From Nitrospirota bacterium (GTDB lineage: Bacteria > Nitrospirota > Thermodesulfovibrionia > Thermodesulfovibrionales > Dissulfurispiraceae): a DNA stretch of 64,000 nucleotides. Location of the stretch: positions 578 to 64,577 of the forward strand of contig JADFXU010000005.1 in the NCBI GenBank assembly GCA_015233365.1. Direction: 5' to 3'. Positions 19,000 to 29,191 of this stretch are shown piece after piece. The position numbers and the translations under genes were made by a program. Numbering within the stretch: position 1 is the first letter of the stretch; each line of letters opens with the position of its first letter. Below the pieces are notes generated by a model, which searched no databases, was not told the origin of the DNA, and saw only the letters and a list, made by a program, of their open reading frames with translations.

Positions 19000-19958
19000 G
19001 AAAGTTATCGTGGAGGATCGGTATGCAAAAAAAATATTTGATTTTGCTGTTAATTCCTCTTGTCTTCCTGTTGGCCTCGGTCTCTAAGTCGCGCAGCAGT
19101 GAAGATGCGACAAAGGAAACAACGGAGAAGGAGGGTTTCATCGGAGCTGAAACCTGTCAGGGTTGTCATGAAACACAATACGCGACCTATGCAAAGACCA
19201 TCCATTCCAAGAAGCATGTTAAAGGGCCCGCATCGCAGGATGCCTGCGAGACCTGCCACGGTCCCGGAGCAAAGCATGTTGAGAAAGGCGGTGGTAGAGG
19301 CGTAGATATTTTTGCCTTCGACAAGAAAGCGGACCCAAGAGCCAAGACTGCAAAATGCCTCGCCTGCCATGAAGAGCAGCGGCAGCAAAAGTTCTGGAGT
19401 ATGAGCAAGCACAAGGCGGAAGATGTTTCATGTGACAATTGCCATTCTCCCCACAGAGGAGGAGATAAGCTCCTGAAAGCGGAAAAATCCGAAGTGTGTT
19501 TTCAGTGCCACAGGGATATCAAGACAATGGTGAACAAGCAGTCCCACCATCCCATCAAGGAAGGCAAAGTATCTTGCAGCGACTGCCATAATCCGCACGG
19601 CGAGTTCGGCGACAAGATGATAAAGGCCGATTCAGTCAACGAACTCTGCTATAAATGCCATGCAGACAAAAGAGGGCCTTTTATGTGGGAGCACCCGCCT
19701 GTCGAGGAGAATTGCACGACTTGCCACAATCCTCACGGGAGCAACCATAACAGGCTTCTGGTGATGAGGACGCCGCAGCTCTGCCAGCAATGCCACGACG
19801 GCGCATACCATCCGGGAACCCCGTATACGCAGTTCTCATCTCCTGCCAAGACGGCTTTCCCTGCGGCGCAGTTAGTCGGCCGCGCCTGTTTGAACTGCCA
19901 TAATGACGTCCACGGCACGAATGGTCCGTCAGCCTATGGACAAAGATTCCTTAAATAG
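18996..19958 (+). CDS. Decaheme c-type cytochrome, MtrA/DmsE family
   Basis: Ten CxxCH motifs counted by eye; GAETCQGCHETQYATYAKTIHSKKH; signal peptide (alternative start 19023). Confidence 0.9.
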   Translation: MRKLSWRIGMQKKYLILLLIPLVFLLASVSKSRSSEDATKETTEKEGFIGAETCQGCHETQYATYAKTIHSKKHVKGPASQDACETCHGPGAKHVEKGGGRGVDIFAFDKKADPRAKTAKCLACHEEQRQQKFWSMSKHKAEDVSCDNCHSPHRGGDKLLKAEKSEVCFQCHRDIKTMVNKQSHHPIKEGKVSCSDCHNPHGEFGDKMIKADSVNELCYKCHADKRGPFMWEHPPVEENCTTCHNPHGSNHNRLLVMRTPQLCQQCHDGAYHPGTPYTQFSSPAKTAFPAAQLVGRACLNCHNDVHGTNGPSAYGQRFLK

Positions 19959-19970
19959 GAGGAGACGAAA

Positions 19971-22139
19971 ATGAAAATGAAAACGAGAATAATAACTTTG
20001 GTTGCAGCATTTTCCCTCCTTCCATTTGCCAGTGCATTTTCTGCTGACGGTGACTCGGGAGGAGGTACTATTAGCGGCGACATAGGGGGGACCGGCTGGG
20101 TCTCTTCAGTAACCGGCAACAAGGCCAAATTCAGTGAATACAGGGACATGACGTCAGGGGGCGGCTTTTACAGCAACATCAGGCTGGGCTATGACAGCGA
20201 CACCAATTGGATGAAATTCAGGACGTCGGACATGGGCTACGACACGCAAAATTATCAGCTCGACGGCGGCTCTTACGGCAATGTCAAGTTCAATATGTTT
20301 TATAATGAGATTATCCACAACATTACCTTTGACGCAAAAACCCCTTATTCCAGCGCCGGGGGTAATGTGCTCACCTACACCGGGGCTGCTCCAAGTCATA
20401 ATCCGGCAACATGGAACAGTTTCGATTACTCAATCAAAAGGAAGCAGACCGGCGGCGACATCAAATTCGATATGCTGAAGCCTTTTTACATTGATTTTTC
20501 AGCAACCAATGAGAGGAGGACCGGTATATTGCCGGTCGCTGCCAACACGGGCATGACTTCTCCCGGCGCCTTTATAGAACTCCCGGCGCCTATTGCGTAT
20601 ACGACTAATAACTTTATGGGAGAGATCGGTTATGCTGCCAAGCCGGTGATAGCATCGTTAAGTGTCTTATATAGCAATTTCACCAATGATAACCATGTTC
20701 TCAATTATGAGTCCATACTTTCCACGAAAACGGACACGACAACATTACCGCCTGATAATGATTACTACAGGATCGGGTTCAAGGGTTCCCTGCAGCTTCC
20801 GCTGAACACCAGGTTCAATGTGAACCTGGCCAACGCACACTCTGAATCGACATTCGACCTGCTTCGATCATATCTTTTGAACGGGACGACACCGGTAAGT
20901 CTCACAACCAGTCCGAACAGTTTGAGTTCCTCAACATTCCATGGAAAGAAGGATATCCAGAATTACAACTTTGTGCTCACTTCCAATCCGGTGTCTTTCC
21001 TCGATGGCAAGATTTTCTACAAATATTACAACACAACAAACAAGTCGGACCAGATTACGGCAATAGACACCAACAATAGTACAACTGCATCCGCGCCGGG
21101 TTTTTTGTTCACGAACCCGCTTTTTGACTACAAAAAAAATACTTATGGCGGTGACCTCGGTTTCAGGCTTCCTGCCCGCTTTTACCTGGATATTGGGTAC
21201 TCCTACGTCTCTACTGACAGGAGCAGGGAAGACATCCCGGTAACGAATGACAACATTTACAAAGCCGAGCTCAGATGGAACGGGCTTGATTACCTGACGC
21301 CGAAAATCGGATATGAGCGGCTTCAGAGAAACGCTGCAGGGCCTACAGCGGCAGACCTCACTGACAACTTCGGAATCGACACATGGCTCCACCGGTTTGA
21401 TGCGTCGAGACAGACAAGGGATACTTACAAGGCTGCTGTCGATTTCTACCCCCTCGATAAGCTCGATATGGGCGTGGCTTACAAATACAAGAAGTCGGAT
21501 TACCCTGGCGACATTCTGGGCCTTCAGAATTCCCGCACAGACGAGCTTGATATTTACGGGGAATACGGGATCGGAAACATTGCAAAGGTAAACGGCTATT
21601 TCGATATCCAGAATACCAAGACGAATTCATCTTTCCGCCGGTTCGATACTACTAACACGGATGTTAATCCCTCCGATCCGCAAAGTGCCTCTCTCTATAA
21701 CTGGAACATGGCCATGAAAGACGATACTTACGAGTTCGGAGCAGGAGTCGACGTCTATCTGGTGCCGAAAAAACTGACCCTCAGGCTCCAGTATGACTAT
21801 GTAAATTCCGACGGTAATGACGATCTCTCCATCTTTAATTCGGCGGCGCTTGCTGCGCTGAATCCTACAGCCAACAACAGTAATATCGATATCCCCAGCT
21901 TCGATGATTACAAAAAGAGCTCCTTTACGTCAAAGTTGAGCTATGCCGTTACAAAATCCATAGCTATAGCCGCAGGATTTTCTTACGAGCAATACAGATA
22001 CAGCGATGCGAGCCTTAACAACTACAAAGACTTCTTCACCAATTCGGCTGGAACCACCGCCTACTACCTAAGCGGGGCATATGCGAACCCGTCGTACACC
22101 GCGCGCATTTTTTTCCTGAGCGCCGCATACAAGTTTTAG
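19971..22139 (+). CDS. MtrB/PioB-family outer-membrane beta-barrel
   Basis: Signal peptide, repeated amphipathic beta-strands, C-terminal FFLSAAYKF; directly downstream of decaheme cytochrome. Confidence 0.88.
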   Translation: MKMKTRIITLVAAFSLLPFASAFSADGDSGGGTISGDIGGTGWVSSVTGNKAKFSEYRDMTSGGGFYSNIRLGYDSDTNWMKFRTSDMGYDTQNYQLDGGSYGNVKFNMFYNEIIHNITFDAKTPYSSAGGNVLTYTGAAPSHNPATWNSFDYSIKRKQTGGDIKFDMLKPFYIDFSATNERRTGILPVAANTGMTSPGAFIELPAPIAYTTNNFMGEIGYAAKPVIASLSVLYSNFTNDNHVLNYESILSTKTDTTTLPPDNDYYRIGFKGSLQLPLNTRFNVNLANAHSESTFDLLRSYLLNGTTPVSLTTSPNSLSSSTFHGKKDIQNYNFVLTSNPVSFLDGKIFYKYYNTTNKSDQITAIDTNNSTTASAPGFLFTNPLFDYKKNTYGGDLGFRLPARFYLDIGYSYVSTDRSREDIPVTNDNIYKAELRWNGLDYLTPKIGYERLQRNAAGPTAADLTDNFGIDTWLHRFDASRQTRDTYKAAVDFYPLDKLDMGVAYKYKKSDYPGDILGLQNSRTDELDIYGEYGIGNIAKVNGYFDIQNTKTNSSFRRFDTTNTDVNPSDPQSASLYNWNMAMKDDTYEFGAGVDVYLVPKKLTLRLQYDYVNSDGNDDLSIFNSAALAALNPTANNSNIDIPSFDDYKKSSFTSKLSYAVTKSIAIAAGFSYEQYRYSDASLNNYKDFFTNSAGTTAYYLSGAYANPSYTARIFFLSAAYKF

Positions 22140-22155
22140 AGATAAGTTTTTTCCG

Positions 22156-22191
22156 AATCGGGGAGAGAGCGCTGCTGCTCTCTCCCCGATT
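22156..22191. terminator. Strong hairpin between convergent genes, likely terminator
   Basis: Perfect 15-bp stem aatcggggagagagc-gctgct-gctctctccccgatt between mtrB-like (+) and panD (-); no long T-tract on either side. Confidence 0.6.
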
Positions 22192-22220
22192 ATTTGTGAA
22201 GGAAGTTAAAGGCTGAGAAT

Positions 22221-22568
22221 TCAGAGAGGGTTGTTGTTGGCGTCTATTTTGACGATCGTCGGCTCGAAATTCTTAATTTCCTGTTCGGCCAGATAGCAAT
22301 AGGAGAATATTATGATTATATCGCCCACCATCCCCTTGCGCGCAGTCGGGCCGTTCAGGCAGAATTCGCGGGACCCCGGCTTGCCGGGTATGACGTAGGT
22401 TTCAAACCGCTCGCCGTTGTTCAGGTTGCTTATCATGACCTGCTCATATGGGAGCATTCCGGCGCGCTCCATGATTTCCCTGTCAATGGTAATGCTTCCC
22501 TCGTAGGCGAGGTTCGCTTCCGTGATCCTGGCCCTGTGTATCTTCGATCTTAAAAAACATCTAAGCAT
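22221..22568 (-). CDS. panD: Aspartate 1-decarboxylase
   Basis: SKIHRARITEANLAYEGSITID...NNGERFETYVIPG...NGPTARKGMVGDIIIIFSY. Confidence 0.92.
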   Translation of the reverse strand: MLRCFLRSKIHRARITEANLAYEGSITIDREIMERAGMLPYEQVMISNLNNGERFETYVIPGKPGSREFCLNGPTARKGMVGDIIIIFSYCYLAEQEIKNFEPTIVKIDANNNPL

Positions 22569-22670
22569 AATTTTAAACTCCTTAATGCATTAAAGGTTAT
22601 TGGCTATGGACTGCAGGAAAAAAAGCAGAGATGCATTCATGGCCCATGACCTATTGCCTATCGCCCTTTA

Positions 22671-22958
22671 TTATTCGATTATCTTCGGGACCCTGTAAAA
22701 GTTGTCTGCGGGGTCAGGAGCGTTTTTTAACGCCTCCTCGTTTGAAAGCGACGGCATACGCATATCATCTCTCATAACATTATTGATAGGCAGCACATGC
22801 GAGGTCGGTCCGACGCCGCCGGTGTCGAGTGTATTTAATTGTTCAACGTAACTGATAATCGTGTTCAGTTGCCCGCTATACGTTGACAGTTCCTCTTCGG
22901 AAAGAGTGAGCATCGAGAGCTTCACAATATGCTTTACTTCATCCCCGGTTATTTTCAT
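22671..22958 (-). CDS. gatC: Asp-tRNA(Asn)/Glu-tRNA(Gln) amidotransferase subunit C
   Basis: MKITGDEVKHIVKLSMLTLSEEELSTYSGQLNTIISYVEQL; VLPINNVMRDD. Confidence 0.9.
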   Translation of the reverse strand: MKITGDEVKHIVKLSMLTLSEEELSTYSGQLNTIISYVEQLNTLDTGGVGPTSHVLPINNVMRDDMRMPSLSNEEALKNAPDPADNFYRVPKIIE

Positions 22959-22967
22959 TTCGCGCTT

Positions 22968-25085
22968 TTACACCTTTTCCAGGTGCACGTGCCGCACCGA
23001 TAGCCGTTTCAGTCCGACACTCTGGAAATTAACGGTCAATTTTAAATCATCTCCTTCACCGCAGCAATCGCGTACGATGCCGACGCCCCACGCAGGATGC
23101 TTCACTTTGCTTCCCACCAGATATGCAAGGGCGGGCCTCTGCGGACAGATTTTGACCGGTCTCGGAGGCAACGAGGTGACCCTGGAAACGACGGTTTTTT
23201 CCACCCAGTGACAGCAATCCTTCGGTATATCGCTGAGGAACCGAGAAGGTTCCTGGTCCTGGATCTTCGAATACAGCTTTCTTTTCTTGACGCTGTTCAG
23301 GCAGAGAATGTCTTTGGCCCTCGTCATGCCGACATAGAAAAGCCTTCGCTCTTCATGCATTTCGGCTTCTTCATCCACGGCTTTGAAATAAGGCAGGATA
23401 CCTTCTTCAAGGCCGATTATGAATACGACGGGGAATTCCAGTCCCTTCGCGCTGTGCAGCGTCATGAGCGAAACAGCGGGCTTTACAGGGACCGAACCGT
23501 TGATTGCCGTACTCGTCAACGATGTTTTTTCGATGAAATCCTTTATGGGTATTGCATCAGCAGAGGCGATCAGTTCCATGATGTTCTGCAGGCGGTCTTC
23601 CTCGATATCTTCAATATAGCCTGTCAGCTCGACAATGTCCTTCAGCATGTCCGCGGCATTCCTGTATGGAGCAGTTGCGAGGTGGCCGATTACTTTAATA
23701 AACTCGCCCAATTTCTCCTTGACAGACGCTGCCAGCACATTTGCTTTGAGCATTGTTTGCGCAGCCGACAGGAGGCTGACAGAGTTTTTCTTTGCTTCCT
23801 GCTCTATTTTTGACAGGGTAGCCGCGCCGATATTTCTCGAAGGGCTGTTTATGATCCGCCTTAGACTCACGTTATCATCATGGTTCAACACAAGCCGCAT
23901 ATAGGAAAGGAGGTCCTTTATTTCCCGCCTGTGATAAAAGCTTATCCCGCTGAGCACCTTATAGGGGATTTCTTCCTCCCTGATGGCATCCTCGATCGAC
24001 CTCGCCTGAAGATTTACCCGGTAGAGAATCGCAAAGCTGTCATAGTCGTAGTTATTTTTCAGATAGAGGTCTTTTATGGTCCGCGCAACATATTTTGCCT
24101 CTTCGTCTTCGGTGTTCAGCCTGCAATAGATTACTTTCTCTCCCTGGCCTTTATCTGTCCACAGGCTTTTCAGTTTTCTGTTTTTGTTTTTTGCTATCAC
24201 GGAACCTGAAACATCCAGTATGTTCTGGGTTGACCGGTAATTCTGCTCGAGCCTGACGACCTGGGCATCGGGAAAATCTTTTTCGAAGTTCAGGATATTG
24301 CTTACATCGGCGCCCCTGAACTTGTATATGCTCTGGTCATCGTCTCCCACAGCGCAGATATTCCTGTGTGAAGACGCCATTAATTGCAGAAGGCAGTATT
24401 GAGCACGGTTGGTGTCCTGAAACTCGTCAACGAGGATATAAGGAAACATGCCGGTATACTTTTCGAGGATTTTCGGATTGTCCCTGAACAATTTGGCGGT
24501 AAGCATGATCAGATCATCGAAATCGAGGGCGTTGCACTTCTTCATCTCGTCCTGATACTTGAGGTATACCCTCCCGAGCTTTTCGTCGAAGCTGAATCCA
24601 TCTCCCTGGGACAAAAAGTCTTCAGGAGAGATAAGCGATGATTTAAGGATGCTTATCCTTGAAGCCACTCCTTTGTAAAGGGCCTCGTATATATTGAACT
24701 CTTTAAGGATATGACGAACAAGATTACACTGATCGTCTTCGTCGTAAATGGTAAAATCCGGTTTGTAGTCGAGTGCCTTTATCTCTTTGCGCAATATTTT
24801 ATTGCACTGTGAATGAAACGTCCCTATCCATGCATTTTTAAAGTCCTCTTCAATACATTGACAGATTCTCGATTTCATTTCATCGGCGGCCTTGTTGGTG
24901 AAAGTGACGGTAAAAATCGATGAGGGAGAAAGCTTTTTCTTTTTGATAAGATAAGCGAACTTATGAGTGACCACTCTGGTCTTTCCGCTGCCTGCTCCTG
25001 CAAGGACCAGCAGCGGACCCTTTGAATGCAGGATAGCTTCTTTTTGCTGCGGATTGAGTTCCTCTAATAAGACATCTCTTGCCAT
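22968..25085 (-). CDS. pcrA: UvrD/PcrA-type ATP-dependent DNA helicase
   Basis: LNPQQKEAILHSKGPLLVLAGAGSGKTRVVTHK; VDEFQDTN; VGDDDQSIYKFRGA; SAKGLEFPVVF; RRLFYVGMTRAK. Confidence 0.92.
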   Translation of the reverse strand: MARDVLLEELNPQQKEAILHSKGPLLVLAGAGSGKTRVVTHKFAYLIKKKKLSPSSIFTVTFTNKAADEMKSRICQCIEEDFKNAWIGTFHSQCNKILRKEIKALDYKPDFTIYDEDDQCNLVRHILKEFNIYEALYKGVASRISILKSSLISPEDFLSQGDGFSFDEKLGRVYLKYQDEMKKCNALDFDDLIMLTAKLFRDNPKILEKYTGMFPYILVDEFQDTNRAQYCLLQLMASSHRNICAVGDDDQSIYKFRGADVSNILNFEKDFPDAQVVRLEQNYRSTQNILDVSGSVIAKNKNRKLKSLWTDKGQGEKVIYCRLNTEDEEAKYVARTIKDLYLKNNYDYDSFAILYRVNLQARSIEDAIREEEIPYKVLSGISFYHRREIKDLLSYMRLVLNHDDNVSLRRIINSPSRNIGAATLSKIEQEAKKNSVSLLSAAQTMLKANVLAASVKEKLGEFIKVIGHLATAPYRNAADMLKDIVELTGYIEDIEEDRLQNIMELIASADAIPIKDFIEKTSLTSTAINGSVPVKPAVSLMTLHSAKGLEFPVVFIIGLEEGILPYFKAVDEEAEMHEERRLFYVGMTRAKDILCLNSVKKRKLYSKIQDQEPSRFLSDIPKDCCHWVEKTVVSRVTSLPPRPVKICPQRPALAYLVGSKVKHPAWGVGIVRDCCGEGDDLKLTVNFQSVGLKRLSVRHVHLEKV

Positions 25086-25215
25086 AAAAATACTCGCTTA
25101 ATTATACCACAATAGAGCACCTTGAGTGTTATTAAAATGCCGGTAATCCCGGTAATAGCGTTCATCGCGTCATCGTGTTATCGTTTTCCGCTTATGATTT
25201 CCCGCGCTATAACGC

Positions 25216-27051
25216 TTATTCAACAGTCACACTTTTTGCCAGATTTCGCGGCTGGTCTACGTCGCATCCCCTCAATACCCCGATATGATATGCGAGGAGC
25301 TGCAGCGGGACCGTCAGAAAAATCGTATTCAAAAAAGGGTTGCTTTCTTCTATGAAGATCGAGTATTTTGCAAGCCTTCCTATGATGTCGTTGTGGGCCG
25401 AGGTCACGGCTATTATGGTGCCTCCCCTGCTTTTGACTTCTTCCATATTGGAGATCACCTTTTCATAGAGCTTACCGGATGGCGCAAGCACCACAACCGG
25501 AAGGTCCTCGTCAATAAGTGCTATAGGGCCGTGCTTCATTTCTCCGGCAGCATACCCCTCGGCATGGATATAAGATATCTCTTTCAGCTTCAATGCGCCT
25601 TCAAGTGCGATCGGGTAATTGATTCCCCTTCCGAGGTAAAGGAATTCCTTTGTCTTGAAAAGCTCTTTGGCCAGAGCGCTTATGGAGGCATCGAGTTCAA
25701 GCGTATGCTCCACCTGAGCAGGCAGGTGCAGGAGGTCCCCAAGCAGCTTCGAGGCCTCAGGTTTGCCGAGTGTGCCCCTTACACTGCCCAGCGCAATTGC
25801 CAGAAGATAGAGCGCAACTACCTGTGCGGTGAATGCCTTGGTGGAAGCAACACCGATCTCGGGGCCGGAATGAGTGTAGAAGACAAAATCCGATTCACGG
25901 GAGGCGGTGCTGCCGATGACGTTGCAGATGCTCAGTACCTTGGCTCCCAGCCGTTTTACTTCCCTCGATGCCGCCAGGGTGTCCGCTGTCTCCCCGGACT
26001 GTGTGATTGCGATAAATAATGTGTTCGAGGTCATGATAGGGTTCCTGTACCGGAATTCAGAGGCGATGTCGACCTCCACCGGAATCCTGGCCAGCTCTTC
26101 GATCATGTACTTCCCAGTCATGCCGGCATGGTAAGAGGTCCCGCAAGCCACTATGAATATCTTGTCAATCCCCATGACGGCATCGGGGGTAAGACCGAAT
26201 TCATCCAATGCCACCTCGCCCTTGTCCGGAAACATCCTTCCGCGTATGCTGTCAGAAATAGCCCTGGGCTGTTCGTAAATTTCCTTGAGCATAAAGTGGC
26301 GGTATCCGCCTTTCTCGGCCATCGAGGGGCTCCATGATATAGTGGATACGGTTTTGTGCACCGGCTTGCCGTCAAAATCGGTCACTGTTACCCCGTCCTT
26401 ATGGAGCACCGCTATTTCATTGTTGTCCAGGAATATCACCTCCCTGGAATGGTTCAGGAAGGCCGGCACGTCGGAGGCCAAAAAATATTCCCCGTCACCC
26501 AACCCGATCACCAGAGGGCTTTCCTTCCTTACCGCGATAATCTTGTCGGGTTCCTTTTCATTGATCACGGCAAAGGCATAGGCCCCCTTCAGTTCCCTGA
26601 TGGCTGTCCTGACAGCTTCTTCAAAAGGGGCTGCAGCTGCATGCTTGTTAATGAGATGGCAGAGCACCTCGGTGTCCGTTTCGGACGTGAAGATAAAGCC
26701 CTGGGCCTGCAGTGCATGCTTAAGTTCCACGTAATTTTCTATTATCCCGTTATGGACGACAACTATGCCGCCGGACCGGTGGGGATGGGCATTTTCATCG
26801 GAAGGTTTGCCGTGCGTTGCCCACCGTGTGTGGCCTATGGCAAGATTGCTGGGTTTCGTGAGCGTGCAGGTTACTGCATCGAGCGCGCAGATCTTCCCTT
26901 TGCACCGCCTGACGCATATCTTGTTGTCCTCCACAAAGGCGATCCCCGCTGAATCGTATCCCCTGTATTCAAGCCGTTTAAGGCCGTCCATTACAATGGG
27001 TATGGCGTTCCTGTTTCCGATGTACCCGATTATTCCGCACATAACTTTCAA
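25216..27051 (-). CDS. glmS: Glutamine-fructose-6-phosphate aminotransferase (isomerizing)
   Basis: MCGIIGYIGNRNAIPIVMDGLKRLEYRGYDSAGIA; C-terminal NLAKSVTVE; next to glmU. Confidence 0.95.
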   Translation of the reverse strand: MKVMCGIIGYIGNRNAIPIVMDGLKRLEYRGYDSAGIAFVEDNKICVRRCKGKICALDAVTCTLTKPSNLAIGHTRWATHGKPSDENAHPHRSGGIVVVHNGIIENYVELKHALQAQGFIFTSETDTEVLCHLINKHAAAAPFEEAVRTAIRELKGAYAFAVINEKEPDKIIAVRKESPLVIGLGDGEYFLASDVPAFLNHSREVIFLDNNEIAVLHKDGVTVTDFDGKPVHKTVSTISWSPSMAEKGGYRHFMLKEIYEQPRAISDSIRGRMFPDKGEVALDEFGLTPDAVMGIDKIFIVACGTSYHAGMTGKYMIEELARIPVEVDIASEFRYRNPIMTSNTLFIAITQSGETADTLAASREVKRLGAKVLSICNVIGSTASRESDFVFYTHSGPEIGVASTKAFTAQVVALYLLAIALGSVRGTLGKPEASKLLGDLLHLPAQVEHTLELDASISALAKELFKTKEFLYLGRGINYPIALEGALKLKEISYIHAEGYAAGEMKHGPIALIDEDLPVVVLAPSGKLYEKVISNMEEVKSRGGTIIAVTSAHNDIIGRLAKYSIFIEESNPFLNTIFLTVPLQLLAYHIGVLRGCDVDQPRNLAKSVTVE

Positions 27052-27083
27052 GTAAGCAGCATGTACTACGCACTAACTTACTG

Positions 27084-28496
27084 CTATCCCTCCTTTTTCT
27101 TCTTTTCGCTTCTCACTTCCGGCTTCCTGTTCCACACTTGTCTTTTAACAGCCCACTTCTCGATATTTTTTTGCGGCGTTCTGCTGACGGCCAGGGAGAG
27201 GGGAGGGACGTCCCTGGTGATGGTTGAGCCGGCTCCCACATAAGAACCCTTCCCGATCTTTACAGGCGCGACAAGTTGCGTATCACTTCCGATAAATACA
27301 TTGTCCTCTATGAAAGTCTTGTGTTTGAATTTTCCATCATAATTACATGTGATAGTGCCTGCACCGATGTTCACTTGCTCTCCGATCTCCGCATCTCCCA
27401 GGTAACTCAAATGAGAAGCCTTGGAGCCGCTGCCGATTAAGGATTTTTTCAGTTCAACGAAGTTTCCTATTCTGGCATGAGCACCTATGACAGACCCGGG
27501 CCTGACATGAGCAAACGGCCCTACCGAAGCGCCTTCATTGATTACCGAAGATTCGATGAGTGTCGAGTCTTTGATAATTACGTTATTACCGATTTTACAG
27601 TCTATGATCCTGGAGTTCGGATATACGACGCATCCGCTGCCGATCAGGGTCTTTCCCTCTATATGCACATTCGGGTAGATGACTGTTTCAGGGCCGATAA
27701 CCGCTTCGGGATGTATAAATGCCGATGCCTTGTCGATAAAGGTGACTCCTTTTTCCATGAATCCGGCCACAACCCGGTCCCTGAGATACTGGGAGGCCCT
27801 GTAAAGATCCTGGCGCGTATTGATTCCGGTTAATTCATCTTCGTTGCCCAGGAGGAAAGCGCCGGCCCGGTATCCTTTACTGACTGCTATGCCCACTATA
27901 TCGGTCAGGTAGTATTCGCCCTGGGACTTATTAATAGTAATTTTGTTCAGAAGTTTCAGCAAAGGGGATTCGATGGCGTAAATACCGCTGTTCACTTCAC
28001 TTATCTTTTTCTGTTCCTCACTGGCGTGTTTATGCTCTATAATTGCGCCGAGCTTGTTCCCTTCTCTTATGATCCTCCCATAGGAATGTGCGCCTCCTGC
28101 AATAAAGGATATCAGAGAAAGGTCCTTCCTGTTTTTCCGGTGAAGTTTCAAAAATTCCTGAAGAGTCGACGCCTTGACAAGAGGGGTATCGCCGCTCACT
28201 ACCAGCAAGGTGCCGGTAAAGCCCCGGAGTTTTTTTACCGCAGTTTTAAGTGCATCACCGGTCCCTTCAGGTTCCCTCTGGACAGCAAAAGAAACGGGAC
28301 AGTCCCGAAGCGCATGCCGTATTCCCTCGCCGTTCATCCCGACTACAGCGATAATCTTTTCAGGTTTCAGGGCGGAGAGCGCTTCAACCACATACCGCAC
28401 CATCGGTTTCCCCGAGAGCGGATGAAGCACCTTGGGCAGGGCCGATTTCATGCGTGTGCCGAGACCTGCCGAAAGAACAACCGCTGCCAGATTCAT
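27084..28496 (-). CDS. glmU: Bifunctional UDP-GlcNAc pyrophosphorylase / GlcN-1-P acetyltransferase
   Basis: VVLSAGLGTRMKSALPKVLHPLSGKPM; hexapeptide-repeat C-terminus; NVFIGSDTQLVAPVKIG. Confidence 0.95.
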   Translation of the reverse strand: MNLAAVVLSAGLGTRMKSALPKVLHPLSGKPMVRYVVEALSALKPEKIIAVVGMNGEGIRHALRDCPVSFAVQREPEGTGDALKTAVKKLRGFTGTLLVVSGDTPLVKASTLQEFLKLHRKNRKDLSLISFIAGGAHSYGRIIREGNKLGAIIEHKHASEEQKKISEVNSGIYAIESPLLKLLNKITINKSQGEYYLTDIVGIAVSKGYRAGAFLLGNEDELTGINTRQDLYRASQYLRDRVVAGFMEKGVTFIDKASAFIHPEAVIGPETVIYPNVHIEGKTLIGSGCVVYPNSRIIDCKIGNNVIIKDSTLIESSVINEGASVGPFAHVRPGSVIGAHARIGNFVELKKSLIGSGSKASHLSYLGDAEIGEQVNIGAGTITCNYDGKFKHKTFIEDNVFIGSDTQLVAPVKIGKGSYVGAGSTITRDVPPLSLAVSRTPQKNIEKWAVKRQVWNRKPEVRSEKKKKEG

Positions 28497-29159
28497 TCAG
28501 GACATCCTCTTCAAATCCATCATACCGCTGCCCGGGATTGTTTTCAGGGCATGCCGTGATTCGGTTATTATTGACGGCGCTGCAATGCCGCCGGACAGGA
28601 TAATCCTGATCCCTTCGTCAATCGGAATATCGGTATAAGTGATGCTCCCTTCGTCAAGAAGAACTATATCGCCGAGGTAAAGGTTATTGGTAGGAATGTA
28701 TACGGCTTTCAGGCAAAGATCCCGGCCTTCAGACTGGATAGTGCATTCCTTTGTCATGAAGCCGAAGGCGTAAGCACCGGGTCTGGGGTACTCCACAATT
28801 ACAAATTGCTTGAAAGCACTGTTGTTTTCGGCTGAAAAAGCATCGACGAGCTGTTTGATGGCTGTGTAGATACTTTTAAATACCGGAATCTTCAGGAGAA
28901 TTCTCTCCGAAAAATCCAGCAGTTTTTTACCGAAAACATTTGTGGAGATTATACCGATGAGGAACACGATTCCCACGGCGGTGATGAAGCCAAGTCCGGC
29001 AATATGCCTGTCGAGGAGAACATCGAAGAACGGACTCAGGATGCCGTCGACAAACTTGAAAAGACCGGCTAGTACAAGCACTGTAAAAACTACAGGAACG
29101 GTGATTATAAGCCCTGCAAGGAACTTTCTTTTAAAGGTGATGCGAATAGATTTGTCCAT
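28497..29159 (-). CDS. DUF502-family membrane protein
   Basis: GLIITVPVVFTVLVLAGLFKFVDGIL; RILLKIPVFKSIYTAIKQLVDAF. Confidence 0.8.
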   Translation of the reverse strand: MDKSIRITFKRKFLAGLIITVPVVFTVLVLAGLFKFVDGILSPFFDVLLDRHIAGLGFITAVGIVFLIGIISTNVFGKKLLDFSERILLKIPVFKSIYTAIKQLVDAFSAENNSAFKQFVIVEYPRPGAYAFGFMTKECTIQSEGRDLCLKAVYIPTNNLYLGDIVLLDEGSITYTDIPIDEGIRIILSGGIAAPSIITESRHALKTIPGSGMMDLKRMS

Positions 29160-29191
29160 AACTTCCTTCAGCTAGTCAGCCGGCCTGCTGC

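Noticed and set aside
22156-22191. Hairpin after the mtrB-like gene as a regulatory novelty
   Set aside because: A 15-bp GC-rich stem between convergent genes is adequately explained as a shared terminator.
23097-26952. Several 200+ aa + strand ORFs (23097..23813, 25285..26019, 26356..26952)
   Set aside because: All antisense to unambiguous pcrA and glmS; no independent motifs or RBS.
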